From Burhinus oedicnemus (taxonomy: Eukaryota > Chordata > Aves > Charadriiformes > Burhinidae), in NCBI GenBank assembly GCA_008921705.1, contig VFFE01008475.1, positions 848,211-912,210 on the forward strand: a DNA stretch of 64,000 nucleotides, in the 5' to 3' direction. The position numbers and the translations under genes were made by a program. A model generated the notes under the pieces. It was not told the origin of the DNA. It saw nothing but the letters and a program-made list of their open reading frames with translations, and did no database searches. This document shows, piece by piece, positions 49,429-62,254 of this stretch (positions are counted from its first letter, which is position 1; the number at the start of each line of letters is the position of its first letter).

Positions 49429-51631
49429 GAGGTGGGGAGACAAAATCAATAACCTTCTAACCCATTTTGCTATGATTGTTTAAGACTTTTCAGGTGCATT
49501 TCATTTACTCTGTAGGCATGTTTGTGCACTCTACTTTATTTTACTTTAAAGTAGCACAATTATGAAGGTTAGGGCAGATATACCTTCAAAGATATGTACT
49601 CAGCACCCTAAGAGTATTGATCTGACACTATCATGAGGTGAAAGTAGATCTGTACCCAATCTATGTGATGGCAGAGAAAAGGAATGCTTTCCTCCTTGAC
49701 AGCAGCTGGGAGGAGTCTGTAATCTAGTCCATATATATATATATGTATATGAATATATATCTCTGCAGCAGTTGAGCTGTTCTTTCCGTATTGGATGCAT
49801 TTGAGAACAATACTGTCCTGTTGGAACTCCCAAAGGGCTCTAGCAAATGGCCTGGCTGAGTTAAAAATATATTTCCTTCCTTCTCCTAATTTCTAGAGTC
49901 CCCTCTCCCCATACACGTAGTGAATCCCTCCATCCCTGAGCTCATGGTTCTTCCTCACCTTCTGTTTGCCCTGAAACAGCGTTCTGCAGACATTGTCTCA
50001 GGTGTCTCTGCTGCTCGGTCGTGCTCTTTTGTGGTGATGATGGAGATGTTGAGCAAAATTACTTTCCAATATCTGAGGCTCAGAGCGATGCTAACAGCCT
50101 TACAAATGAAAAATAGTTTCTCTTTCAGGTTTTTTTTGTCAGTTGTCTTTATCTTTTTTTATAGACCTTTCTTTGCCTTCCTGCCTGAGCCATTTTTTTC
50201 CTGAATTAAAGCCTCATAATTTTTTTTTCGTTTTTAAATTTTTTAGTGTTCCAGCACTTAGCCCTTAGAGTAGGATGAGTATTTGTAGAGTCCCTTCTTT
50301 TATCTTGACAAAGCTATTTTGTTCTTTGGATATGGTCACTATTTTAAAACTAAATTGCTGTTTAAGATCAACTTTGACTTTTCAGAGTCTTCAACAGAAT
50401 GTGTGAAGTGGTACTGGTACGCACAAGAACAAATTAAATTGAAGTTAGTTTAACGAGGGATATCTTTTCCATTAATGAGTGTATTCAGTCGAAATCTTAA
50501 GATAACATTTATCAAAGGATCTGACCTTCACTGGCAGTTCATATTTAACGCTCTATACGTCATGTATACCTAAACAGACATAAATACAAACCTATACAAA
50601 TGAGTTTGGTATCAAGATTTTTTCTGTTTTCTCAAGTATCTCTAATGTATTCTTGTCAGATTTGTCATTGGTGCCTAGAGGTGACAGAAAATAAAATGAG
50701 TAGCAACCCTGCACTTAATGTCACAGGTGGTTTGTTGAATAATAAATGGGTTGCATGCTGCTGTACCTTATTGCATATGCCGGTGTGCATATGTCTCGAC
50801 TTCCCCAAAACAGCTTTTAAAGGATGGTGTTATTGGAAAAAAGCTGGTGATCATATGATGATATGTAAGTGGATCATCTGATCCATTTGCGTACCAAATG
50901 CCCCTTTAATGTTATTTTAGAAATCATGTTGAGAATGATAAACGCAACAAAAATTAACATTTACGTGAGCATTAATGAGATGTCCTGAATTGTAACACAC
51001 ACATTTTATGCATTGTTATTTTAACATGCAAAATTAATGTGTTATTCTCAGGTTTAAAAATACATGTGTGCGGTTTCATTTGAGAAGGTAAAGAAGCAAA
51101 AAAGCCTTCTCTATTTTTTTATTTTTTTTTTTTAGTTCCTCTTGGATCAGGCATAGCTGTACACACAGTAGGTTATTGTGGTGGATTTTGGAAAACCCAC
51201 ACAATTTGTTAAAGTTCCTTTAAGTAAATGAGGTTTTGGGGTGGACTGGGCTCTCAGGGCATTGGCTCTGATGTAACAAAGACCGTTTGGACCACTTAGC
51301 CTTTACCTGTGTCTGTGTTGGAAGGCAACTTGTAATAGTTGAGTTGCATGGGCACCACTCATAAGAGAAGTGATTTTCCTTAACGAGCCCTGCAGCTGGC
51401 AGTGCTTTCAGTTAATTGAAAGGGCACATTGCAGAAAAGTGGCGGTTGTTTCATTGCTGTGACAGCTGTGACTGTCAGTTTGGGTACTACAGTAAGTATT
51501 TACTAAAGTTTGCCATTCTGTGCTGGCATAATTATTTACAAACTCCTTAGATTAAACAGCAAAAGAAGTTGCTATGCAATGGTTCCATGTGCTATAGAAA
51601 TCCATTTCACTGCTTTGTTATATCTGAATAA

Positions 51632-51854
51632 TCACAGAATGGTTTGGGTTGGAAGGGACCTTAAAGATCATCCAGTTCCAACCCCCCTGCCATGGGCAGG
51701 GACACCTCCCACCAGACCAGGTTGCTCCAAGCCCCGTCCAACCTGGCCTTGAACACCTCCAGGGATGGGGCAGCCACAGCTTCTCTGGGCAACCTGGGCC
51801 AGGGTCTCACCACCCTCACAGTCCAGAATTTCTTCCTGAGACCTAATCTAAACC
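51632..51854 (-). mobile_element. CR1 LINE, cut by assembly gap
   Basis: Reversed tail AATCACAGAATGG, GGTTGGAAGGGACC and CAGGTTGCTCCAAGCCCCGT, up to GAGACCTAATCTAAACC, where the run of N begins. The element probably continues into the gap. Confidence 0.93.
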
Positions 51855-52823
51855 NNNNNNNNNNNNNNNNNNNNNNNNNNNNNNNNNNNNNNNNNNNNNN
51901 NNNNNNNNNNNNNNNNNNNNNNNNNNNNNNNNNNNNNNNNNNNNNNNNNNNNNNNNNNNNNNNNNNNNNNNNNNNNNNNNNNNNNNNNNNNNNNNNNNNN
52001 NNNNNNNNNNNNNNNNNNNNNNNNNNNNNNNNNNNNNNNNNNNNNNNNNNNNNNNNNNNNNNNNNNNNNNNNNNNNNNNNNNNNNNNNNNNNNNNNNNNN
52101 NNNNNNNNNNNNNNNNNNNNNNNNNNNNNNNNNNNNNNNNNNNNNNNNNNNNNNNNNNNNNNNNNNNNNNNNNNNNNNNNNNNNNNNNNNNNNNNNNNNN
52201 NNNNNNNNNNNNNNNNNNNNNNNNNNNNNNNNNNNNNNNNNNNNNNNNNNNNNNNNNNNNNNNNNNNNNNNNNNNNNNNNNNNNNNNNNNNNNNNNNNNN
52301 NNNNNNNNNNNNNNNNNNNNNNNNNNNNNNNNNNNNNNNNNNNNNNNNNNNNNNNNNNNNNNNNNNNNNNNNNNNNNNNNNNNNNNNNNNNNNNNNNNNN
52401 NNNNNNNNNNNNNNNNNNNNNNNNNNNNNNNNNNNNNNNNNNNNNNNNNNNNNNNNNNNNNNNNNNNNNNNNNNNNNNNNNNNNNNNNNNNNNNNNNNNN
52501 NNNNNNNNNNNNNNNNNNNNNNNNNNNNNNNNNNNNNNNNNNNNNNNNNNNNNNNNNNNNNNNNNNNNNNNNNNNNNNNNNNNNNNNNNNNNNNNNNNNN
52601 NNNNNNNNNNNNNNNNNNNNNNNNNNNNNNNNNNNNNNNNNNNNNNNNNNNNNNNNNNNNNNNNNNNNNNNNNNNNNNNNNNNNNNNNNNNNNNNNNNNN
52701 NNNNNNNNNNNNNNNNNNNNNNNNNNNNNNNNNNNNNNNNNNNNNNNNNNNNNNNNNNNNNNNNNNNNNNNNNNNNNNNNNNNNNNNNNNNNNNNNNNNN
52801 NNNNNNNNNNNNNNNNNNNNNNN
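51855..52823. other. Assembly gap (969 N)
   Basis: Unsequenced run that starts inside a CR1. The long X-filled reading frames across it mean nothing. An exon in the gap is unlikely, because exons 5 and 6 join in phase 0 without one. Confidence 0.99.
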
Positions 52824-53290
52824 ATGAATTTTTCTTCTATTTTCCTCTAAAATCAACATGGTAACATAGTAAGAAAAAGTAGCCTACGTGATGTGCTGTG
52901 TTATGATGCTATTTGCCTTGTAGTGCAATCAAAATTAGAAAGTGAGACCTGGTAATCAGTAAGGCCTGAAAGCGCATAACGTGAGGTTAGTGGCCCTTTG
53001 AATCTTTCGTGAAGGGGAGCTTCCTGAGGGAGAAGATAAAGTTATAAATAATGCCTTTGCAAAAGCCAGATCCTGGAGTTTTATGTCCAACACTGAAGTT
53101 GCCCCCTGCCAGTTGTGAAAACTTGGCGTTTTGATCACATACTACTACATTCATGCGTTTTTCTTTTCATTATCTGTTTCTAATAAAGGTAACTGTAATT
53201 GAAGAATTTTGTGCAAGCGTGGCCTCATTGTAACTGGGTCAGTGCAACCTTCCAGTGCCAGAATAGTTCCCCTTTTCAGCCAGATGGTTA

Positions 53291-53430
53291 TAGAGTCATA
53301 GACTCGTTTAGGTTGGAAAAGACTTTTAAGATCATGTAGTCCAACCATTGACCCTACTCTACCAGGTCTGCCACTAAACCATGGCTCTAAGCACCACATC
53401 TACACCACTTCTAAACACATCTGGGGATGG
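53291..53430 (-). mobile_element. CR1 LINE 3' fragment, left arm of inverted pair
   Basis: Reversed CR1 end: AGAGTCATAGACTCGTTTAG, GGTTGGAAAAGAC, CTACCAGGTCTGCCACTAAA, up to CACATCTGGGGATGG. There it switches at once into a plus-strand copy of the same subfamily. Confidence 0.93.
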
Positions 53431-53869
53431 AAGGGCAACGAAGCTGGTGAGGGGTCTGGAGAACATGTCTTATGAGGAGCGGCTGAGGGAATTAGGATTG
53501 TTTAGTCTGGAGAAGAGAAGGCTTGAGGGGAGACCTTAGTGCTCTCTACAACTGCCTGAAAGGAGTTTGTAGTGAGGTGGGAGCTGGTCTCTTCTCCCAA
53601 GTAACAGGCGATAGGACAAGAGGAAACAGGTTCAAGTTGTGCCAGGAGAGGTTTAGGCTGGACATTAGGAAAACATTTTTCCCTGCAAGAGTTATCAACC
53701 ATTGGAAGAGGCTGCCCAGGGAGGTGGTGGAGTCACCATCCCCAGATGTGTTTAAAAGTCATGTAGATGTGGTGCTGAGAGACATGGTTTAGTGTCAGAC
53801 CTGGTAGAGTAGGGTCAATGGTTGGACTAGATGATCTTAAACGTCTTTTCCAACCTAAACGATTCTATG
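53431..53869 (+). mobile_element. CR1 LINE, right arm of inverted pair
   Basis: Starts AAGGGCAACGAAGCTGG in ORF2 and continues through [11 protein letters not shown] and [20 protein letters not shown] to the tail AAACGATTCTATGATT. Its last 140 bp are roughly 90% complementary, by eye, to 53291-53430. Confidence 0.94.
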
Positions 53870-54577
53870 ATTTACCTCAACTGTTGTATGGCACTTTGGA
53901 GAAGCAAGACTGAAGAGAGCAATTGGAAAAAAAGCAGTTTTCTGATCAGGGGCCGCACACCTTGCATCTGATGTGTGTTGTGGTGCCCATGTGCAAAGTT
54001 GTGTTAGGTGTGGTTGTCATGGGCTGATGGAATTGCTCAAATTTACAGGACAACATACTCTGTAAATTAAACTTTATTTTTTGAACTTACTGGGGAGGAA
54101 AACAAACAAACACATCAAACAAGGACTCAGTCCCCTTTGTACTGACTAGTCTAGCGTGAATTCACTTAACTCATGAGGTTTCTAACTCAAAAGTTCTCTA
54201 ATTCATAACTCGCAACTTGTAACTTGCGCATCTGTGTGCACAATAGTTGCCAAACTGACAGTAAGAGTGCTCATCCTTCCTTCTCCATCACGGTGCAGGT
54301 GTCCCATGTATCACACCGGGAAGCACAAAAGCCTCAGTAGTCCAGCTGCTGTTGGATCTACTTAAAATCTTTTTGGGTCAGCTGTCAGACATGTACCATC
54401 CAGCTTGGAAGTTTGGTCTGTACCGTTGCCATGAGTCAGGGGATTTTGAAGAAACTGCCAGACAATCGGTATGCAAGGATGGCTCCAGGGACCAACAAGC
54501 TGCAGGTGGCCATGGCTGCATAATGACCTTTAGCCCTTTGTGGCCGTCGTGTTTGCCTACATGTTGCCATCACTTCG

Positions 54578-55120
54578 ACCTAATCTTGTGAGACCCCACT
54601 TGGAATACTGTGTCCAGCTCTGGAGCCCTCAACACAAGAAGGACATGGACCTGTTGCAGCGGGTCCAGAGGAGGCCACGAAGATGGTCAGAGGGTTAGAG
54701 CCCCTCTGCTGTGAGGACAGGCTGAGAGAGTTGGGGTTGTTCAGCCTGGAGAAGAGAAGGCTCCAGGAATATAGCAGCCTTCCAGTATCTGAAAGGGGCC
54801 TACAAGAAAGCTGGAGAGGGACTTTTTACAAGGCCATGTAGTGATAGGACGAGGGGTGATGGCTTCAAACTGGAAGAGGGGGGATTTACATTAGATCTCA
54901 GGAAGAAATTTTTCCCTCTGAGGGTGGTGAGGCACTGGAACAGGTTGCCCAGAGAAGCTGTGGCTGCCCCATCCCCATCCTGGTGTTCAAGGCCAGGTTG
55001 GACGGGGCTTGGAGCAACCAGGTCTAGTGGGAGGTGTCCCTGCCCATGGCAGGAGGGTTGGAACTAGATGGTCTTTAAAGTCCCTTCCAACTCTAACCAT
55101 CCTATGATTCTTTGATTCTA
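54578..55120 (+). mobile_element. CR1 LINE, about 0.54 kb
   Basis: Starts CTTGTGAGACCCCACTTGGA and ends CATCCTATGATTCTTTGATT. Same subfamily as 28415 and 63613. Reading frames are broken. Confidence 0.94.
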
Positions 55121-56979
55121 ATGGAGCTCCTCCCAGCGTACATCAGGCCTTAGCATGAGCTGTGCGTTAGCCAAAATCTGAGTAGGAGTAGAGTGAACAG
55201 TCACTATTCCTAGCTGGAAAACATTAGCAGAAGTCTCCAGGTTTACGTTCTTGCAGTTGAATATCACCTGTACTTATTTAATCATCTGAACGCAGCCCTT
55301 GGCAAAGGTCAGTGGGGCAGTAGAGAAGGTTGGTTGTGTGGGGACTCTCATTCTGCTCTGGGACTGCTCAGGGATGGTGACACTAGGAACCACTAGGCTT
55401 TCTTTACCAGCCCGTGGGGAACTGACTTGCCTTAGGAACAGCAGCTTTATGTCGGCATGTGGAAAGCAGGGGTAAAGTCAGAAAGACAAAGGTTTGTTGG
55501 GTCAAAATGATATGAAGGACCTCATCTTAAGTATTTCTAAATGTATTGTCACAAAAGTGCATCCAACTGTAGAGAGTTATCTGTAGGGAATATGAACACA
55601 GAAGAGAGTAATAACTGTATCGTTCTGTAGTCATTTTTTTCTGCATCCACTAAACAAAAATAAATTGTCTAGGTGCAGCAGGGGATTGTTAATAGAATAT
55701 AAGGCCATAGTTTCAACTTTCCACGAAGTAGCAAAAAACCCACGAGTACATGTTTGTTTTAAGACCACAGAATTAATCTTGGTAGGCTTGCTACTTGGGA
55801 CAAAAAGAATATTCCTTAATATGCAGTCTAAAACCTTCGTTTCTTTTTACAAGTCATTGGAAATTGTTTTCTAGCTTTTGTTTTTGCAAAGGGTGCAATA
55901 AAAAGGCTTGTGAAAAGGAAATGCTGCATGAAATTACAGTGTCTGCGATCCATTGTTTGACATCCTTGACTGCAAAATTATATGGTATACAAGATACTCT
56001 CTGAGTAATAATTTACTTCAAATGAGATGTTGGCTTAAAAGTACTTTTGGGGTATTTGAGCTGTAGATTTTGCTTTTAGAACTACAGGGAAATTTTCTGC
56101 TCCCTGGACGATACTGACAGTGTCTTTAGACTGACAATGAAAATTTCAGACAGTTTTTAAGATAGCACCTGAAGCAATCTGTCACAGGAAAGAATGAGAG
56201 GTCAGAGCCGGGCACTAGAATTTATTTCTGATATTCCTGGAGTTCTCAAGAGTTTTGGCCTGCCTTTAAAGTAGAGTTTAGGGATGCGACCTTCGACTGG
56301 TTGTGTTGATTAAATAATCACATCTTTTTATCTTTTTTACCTGTCAGCCTGTATGGACGAAATAACTGGCATTTGGAACATTCAGAAGCTTTTAGGTGAA
56401 TTGTAGTTCTGCGTGATTATGGATCATCGTTTGAAAAGGGAACAAAGCCATTTTAGATGTGGTGTGGCTTTGGGCATGCGTTATCGTGGGGTTAATCCAC
56501 AGGACCTGCACTCTGCTGTGAGCTGTAGTACAAAGCCCCATAGTGAGTTATAAGAGAGAGAGTTTCACCCGTGTGACAGGGGAAAACTATCGGCGCTGAA
56601 CATGGTTTAGGCAATAGTTTCCCTGCAGATTGGGCTCATTGCTGATTTGGATGAGAACTGCACTTGGGGTTTATCCCAGAGCTGTGATGAGTCAGCCCAT
56701 ATGAAAACCACTTCAACTGCCTGGTCAAAAACTTTCATCTGCTTTGCTGAGTGAGGGGGAGAAGAGTCCAGATTATTTTCTGTATTGCGGTTTCTCCACT
56801 TACTGTGTCCTTGGGGGCTGGATGCACTGTGAACGGGATGGCTAATCCTCCTGCTTCTCAGAGGTTATAGCTACTGAATCAAATTCCTCGAAAGAGAAGT
56901 ACTTTATTCTGCTGATGGCCAAGATGGAGAGAGAACTGACTGTTAGGGTATGTGATAAAAAGCCTGTCTGCACCCCCAC

Positions 56980-59710
56980 AAAGGAGCACGGAGGCAGTAG
57001 GAGGTAGAGGAACCTCAGTAACACCCTGCCAGCACTCCTCCCGGGACCATCACAGGAGAGCCCTAACCACATGGGTGGCTCATCTGCATGGACCAGAGGA
57101 GCACAGAGGTGGGCAGGGGAACCCAAATTACAGACTCTGAGAAACAGACACCGTGTTTGGCTTCTCCTGGGGCTGTACTGGGAGAGCCTCGGCCCCGCGG
57201 TCCAGGGGTGATGTCTATCAAGATGAGGCTCTCCAGAGCAGAGTCTGAAGGGGTGTTACTGCCAAGGGGCAGGGGACACATCGTGGAATGCAGGGGAAGA
57301 GCATTTCCATATTAAACAAGACTTATGGGATGTCTAGGGCGGGAACCAAAGGGAGAGCAAGGGTGGGATCTAGGTGATTCGGGGAGGAGCAAGTGTGGGA
57401 AAATAGAGGGATAAGGGGATAGAAATGGTGGCTTGCATGTAAAGCGGGGCTGGTCAGTATGCTTGTCTCGCCATGACCTGTGTCTGATCAGTACAGTCTG
57501 TCCTGACTTCTTATCAAACTCAGTTTCTAACTATTTTCTTGGGCTAGGGACTCTTGTTTACTGTGCGCGTGTAAGGGGGTGGAAAGCTTGAAGTGCCAGC
57601 AACTGCAGTATATATAATTCCCGCTAATGGACCTTCATCCTGATCAGCCAGAGAGAGGAGCAGGATGAGGCTATTTGTGCTTGTTTGTGTTTGTGCTGTT
57701 CATTTCTCTTTGCATTGATCTGCAGGGCTTGCTATATATATATATGTATATAATGGGTTGTATAGGTGTGTTTATGTCTGTGCCCACTGGGATCGCATTC
57801 CCAGCTTTCTTTGAGGGTACATGGATGGAGAGAGCATCTCCTCCTTTAAGGGTGGATGGTTAAGGACCTTTTCAATGTAAAGAGGGGATAATAAGGGAGA
57901 AGCCGTAACAGAGAACATACAGGGACACAAACCTGACGGACAAACTATAAGGCACGAGGTAACGAGAACCAAACCTGGGTAGCCACACTGGTTGCTAAGG
58001 GTATGTGGAAATTGAGAATGTTTATTTCATTAAGATTATTTGATAGGGATCCAGCGGGATATACTAAGGAAGAGGGGGGAGCTGTAAGCAAAATATACGG
58101 AGACACAAAGCTGACAGACAGACGTAATGGGGGCAAAGAAAAGAAACAGACCTTGTTGGTCACAGTCATTGGTGGGCTATCAAAAAGCTGCAGGCAAACC
58201 AGTACTTTGCAGCCGATAAGCAGGCAGACCTGCAAGTCCGGGATGTCGGAGTGGTGTCACTGGAACTGTGCAAACTGGTGAAGGGCTGTGCAGCGGACAG
58301 GGTTGGGGAGGAGCAAGGGAGGAACAGAGAGCAAGGAGGAGTGTAAAAGGGGCTGGCTGCATTTAAGATGGGGCCACTCCATACGTTTGTCTGACTTGGC
58401 CGTGCACCTGATCGCCACAGTCTATCTTCTTATTAAATCCTTTCATAATTATCTCTCCGTCTTAGCTCACTCTTTGTCCTGTGTGTGTACACGTCAGGTC
58501 TGCAGGGACTAAGCGCAAGGACTTCTTGGGGGGACTGATGTTGAGTGGATGCTGGGCCAGCAAATGGAGTCAGACCAGGGATGTGGGTGCCCCGTGGCCT
58601 GTGGTGTCAGCTACTGGAACGAGGGAGGGTCCTAGCGTCAGTGTTTGGAGGGGCCATAGCTCTCTGGATCTAGGGAGGGTCCTACAGAATTTGAGCCCGG
58701 AGTGCCAGCTACATGAGGGGATCAGTGGGAGTGAAATTGGTGCCAGCAACCGCAATCAGACTGGGGGTGTGGACACCCCTGACTTGTGGTGTCGGCAACC
58801 GGAGCGAGTGGGGTCTCAGTGCAAGCTGCTGGAGCCGGTGAGGGTCTTTGCCACCAGCCGTGGTGCGGGAATGGCGTGTGTCCTGAAGATCAGCTGCTAG
58901 GAGGGACCAGGGCGAGTGATGGCAGTCGGGGGCACGGTTCTGGTGCCTGGGGCAGGACTGCGGGTCAAAGCCTGTCTGCCCGGTGCCGGCTGCTGTGGAG
59001 GCAGCAGGGAGAGGAGGGTCTGTATCTTCCCCAAAGCTGATGGTTTTTTTGGGGGAGGAAAGTGTAATTTACTAGCAAACTTCAAGCCGGACCAGCCAGC
59101 GAGTAGGAAGCCCTGAGGTCCAGGCATGGGGTCAGGCAAGCAGAGGCCCAGCTGCCTGTATTCAGAGGGACCTGTGAATGTGGAGCGCCTTTGAGAGGAG
59201 CGTGCGAGTGCTGCCTGTTTGCTAGTGAGGACCAAGCTGGACCAGCTGGCCAGTAGAAGATCCATGAAGTGGGTAAGGGGGCTGGGCAGCGGTATCAGAT
59301 GGACAGAGGGGCCATGCTGGTACTTGGGGGATCCGCAAACGTGAACCTCATCTACCAGCTGAAGAAGAGGAAGGGGACGTGGCTGTTCACACAAGTCCTA
59401 CCTGTCGGTGCTGTTGAAAGCAGTGCCTTGTCTGTGACAGACTCTAACCGGGCATGTCCGTGTCCTGCGTGTGTGTCCCTGGGATACATACTTGGCTTTG
59501 CTATTTTTTGAACCTGCAACCATGTCCCTCAGCCTGGCCTGGCCGGGCTGGACTCCAGTGGCCAGGTGGGACAAAGTCCTGGGCCCGGAGCTGTGGGAGG
59601 TGGTGTGCACTCCTGACATCCCTCAACACCTTGCTACTTGTTGGACCTGGGAGCATGGAGCTACGGCAGCTTCCCATCTGTTGGGCTACTGAATTCGTCC
59701 CTCCCTAACA
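56980..59710 (+). mobile_element. LTR-retrotransposon-like block with repeated units
   Basis: GC-rich, non-coding block unlike its surroundings, containing related direct copies. The stretch at 57370-57590 aligns with 58304-58505: GGGGAGGAGCAAG occurs in both, and TGTAAA..GGGGCTGG is at 57438 and 58342, an offset of 904. A shorter unit at 57902-58005 recurs at 58081-58180 (GACACAAA.CTGAC.GACA). An ATTAAA poly-A-type signal is at about 58431-58436, followed by a T/C-rich U5-like stretch. From about 58510 to 59710 further loosely repetitive sequence follows with no coding frame. I infer a decayed ERV/LTR element. No gag, pol or env was recognised, and the ends are uncertain. Confidence 0.45.
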
Positions 59711-62106
59711 CTTACATTAAACGTCAGTATGGACTGATAAAATCACTAGCTAGCTGTTCTTGAGAAGGTCACATCTTAGTAATGATAGCAGAAGACAGAC
59801 TAACTTGCCCTGTCCTGAAGCACTGCCTTTACCGCTATCCACCATTTGCATACTTTTAGGGACACCATAGGACACCCTTGTCACTGGTTCTGCCCTCCAG
59901 CTGGCTTGTGCAATTTCTGGTTTTTAGGTACGGTAGGTTTAAGTTGCAGCTGGGAGATGTTCTGTCACGGTCTGCTCTGCCCTTGGTGCTTTTCACAGGG
60001 AAGAGAAGGCTGATACGGACATGATCTAGCTAACATGGGCTTGATTTTTGTTTACAAGTTCACTACTCGATTCTTTTGGCTAACTGGCTTCCCGAGCCTT
60101 TTAGCCACGTCCCTGAGCCTCTCTAGGCTCACTTGTGTGGAAGAGCTTTTCCTTCAGCGCTGCCCCTGCTCTCCTTTTATCTTGGCTCACCTTGTACCTC
60201 AGGGAAGCGCGGGGACCGGAGGACCTTATGCCGCAAGAGGATCAGCCTGTGCAGACGCCCTCCTCTGCGCGAGAGCAGCACAAGAATAGCAGGGTCAAGA
60301 GTGTGGCCTGGAGGTGGCGGGTTCCTAAAAATCATGACTAGAATATGATTTCTAGAAAGGAGGACTTTCCAAGGGCGATCAGCTGGGCCTGTCGTTCGTT
60401 CTGCTTTTACAGGAATAAAACCTCAAGGGAAGAGTTGGGTTTTTACCTTTTTCTAACAGAGTGCCACAGCTGGTAAGTACTTGGAATCGCAGTAACCTTT
60501 AGCAGCCTGTCTCTGGCTGTAGCCGATTTCCACGTGTTCAACTCCACCTTTGAAACGGGCTCTTGCCGTTTCTCCTCTTAATAAATGTGTGAGGTGCTTT
60601 CATTTTGTATTTGAGAGATGCTGCTCTTCCCTCAGCTCTCGAAAGAAAGCTGAATTTGCATTATGGCCGCTGGATAATGGGATACAGGGAGACAGCCGGT
60701 TTGAGGGACACTGTGAGTAAGGTTGAGCACGCATCTGCTTTCAGATTTTAAAAACCGGCTTCAAATCTGGCTTGAGTGGCAATCTAGTAGATAGGGGCCA
60801 TTGTGCCTTGTTTCCGTCACTTTTCAGAGGTCATGCTGTTTTGAAAGTGGCACGTTGTTCATTGTGTGTTAATTAATTCCAGCACGGTTTAATGACAGGC
60901 TTTCGGCTGCATGCTGTCTTTCCGAGAGGGAAGGGCAGCATTGCTGAGGCCGCTCCAGGAGAGCACTGCTTGCTTGGATGGGAGGAGGTACGGGGCTGTG
61001 GCGGGGAGAACCTAAGGACACCGTTGTTCCGGCGGTCATGGCTGCCTGTGCACATTATCGAGCTTGACCGGCCTTGGCGGCATTTCGGGAGAGATGCAAT
61101 CGCGCTGGTTGTGATGGGTGACTGAACACATTTTCCTCAGGAGCTGCTCAGAACCAGCTGACAAGTGCAGTTTTAGCAAGGCTTCTGGAGAAGCTCATTG
61201 CCTCAGTCTTTATTGCCACCTTCTGGAAAGGCAGAAGAATAATTTTTGAGTAGACTCTACAAACATCACGTCCTTTGTTTGTGACAATATGCACGCCAAC
61301 TTCTTTTTTTTTTTGTTCAAGTACTTACTTAGATTGGCAATGGAAGACAAAAGTATGTGCAAAGCAAAAATAGTAGGCTCTTGATGCTCCTGGAGAGAGC
61401 ACTCTACTTGAACTCTCTTTTCTTTCGTTCGTCGTTATTTTGCATTTTCTGCAAATAGCCTATTTTCCACAGGCACTTTCATCTCCAGGGGCTTGGGTTT
61501 TTAGCTTGTTCTTGCAAGCAATAACATTGCAGAAAGAAAAATAGCTTGGAATAAACAATTCGCAAAGCTGATATTTCTTCAAAGTGCTCTGTAGAATATA
61601 CGTGCGCCTTGAATTTAACAGCATCTTTATTTTCATGAAAGCAAGGTGGAAGTTTTCCGAACCGCTTGTTCTTAAGCTGTACCTAGTGATGTCAGTGGAA
61701 TTTTTTGGATTTGGGTCGGCTTTTTTTGTGAATTTCCATAAGAATGTTCAAGCCATGACCAAGTATTTTAAAATAATTTGCTTTCAGACGTATAATGCTA
61801 CAACCAGAGTAGCTTACTGGAGAATCACATATAGGGAGAAGGGGGGAGCACTGCTTAATTCATGTATTAACAATGCATGTTTAATTTAACTGTTATTGTA
61901 GTTTATGGAAATCATATTGAGGCTTCATGAATGTAGACCCTGATGCATTTGAGAGGAAGGGGAAAAATGAACCATGAAGTAAATAGTATCTTTTGACTGA
62001 CGATTCCAAGACACAGATATTAACACAGTCAAGCAATATCCAGTATGTTATTTCATATGTATATATTTTTTTCTATTTATACTGTATTTTATATTTTTAT
62101 ATTTTC

Positions 62107-62146
62107 TATATAGTTTATATATTATATACCATATATAAACTATATA
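62107..62146. repeat. AT-rich perfect inverted repeat, 16-bp arms
   Basis: Arms TATATAGTTTATATAT and ATATATAAACTATATA with an 8-nt loop, inside an AT-rich tract at about 62050-62160. It could form a cruciform or hairpin, but AT-rich DNA makes such repeats fairly often. Confidence 0.85.
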
Positions 62147-62254
62147 TTGAAATATAGGTCTATCTTTAAATAAGCATATTTTAATGTATAAACAAAACCA
62201 AGGAACCTAGAACAGGAGCTAGGTGGACAAAGGATCTCAGATGATACATTAGAC

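Noticed and set aside
50032..50080. Possible C/D snoRNA in intron 5 (GTGATGATGG and CTGA)
   Set aside because: The boxes are only about 40 nt apart, there is no terminal stem and no second box pair.
51692..52864. 390- and 338-codon ORFs
   Set aside because: Almost all residues are X from the run of N.
58481..59394. 139- and 165-codon ORFs in the LTR-like block
   Set aside because: The sequence is repetitive, frames are open on both strands and no retroviral protein motif was found.
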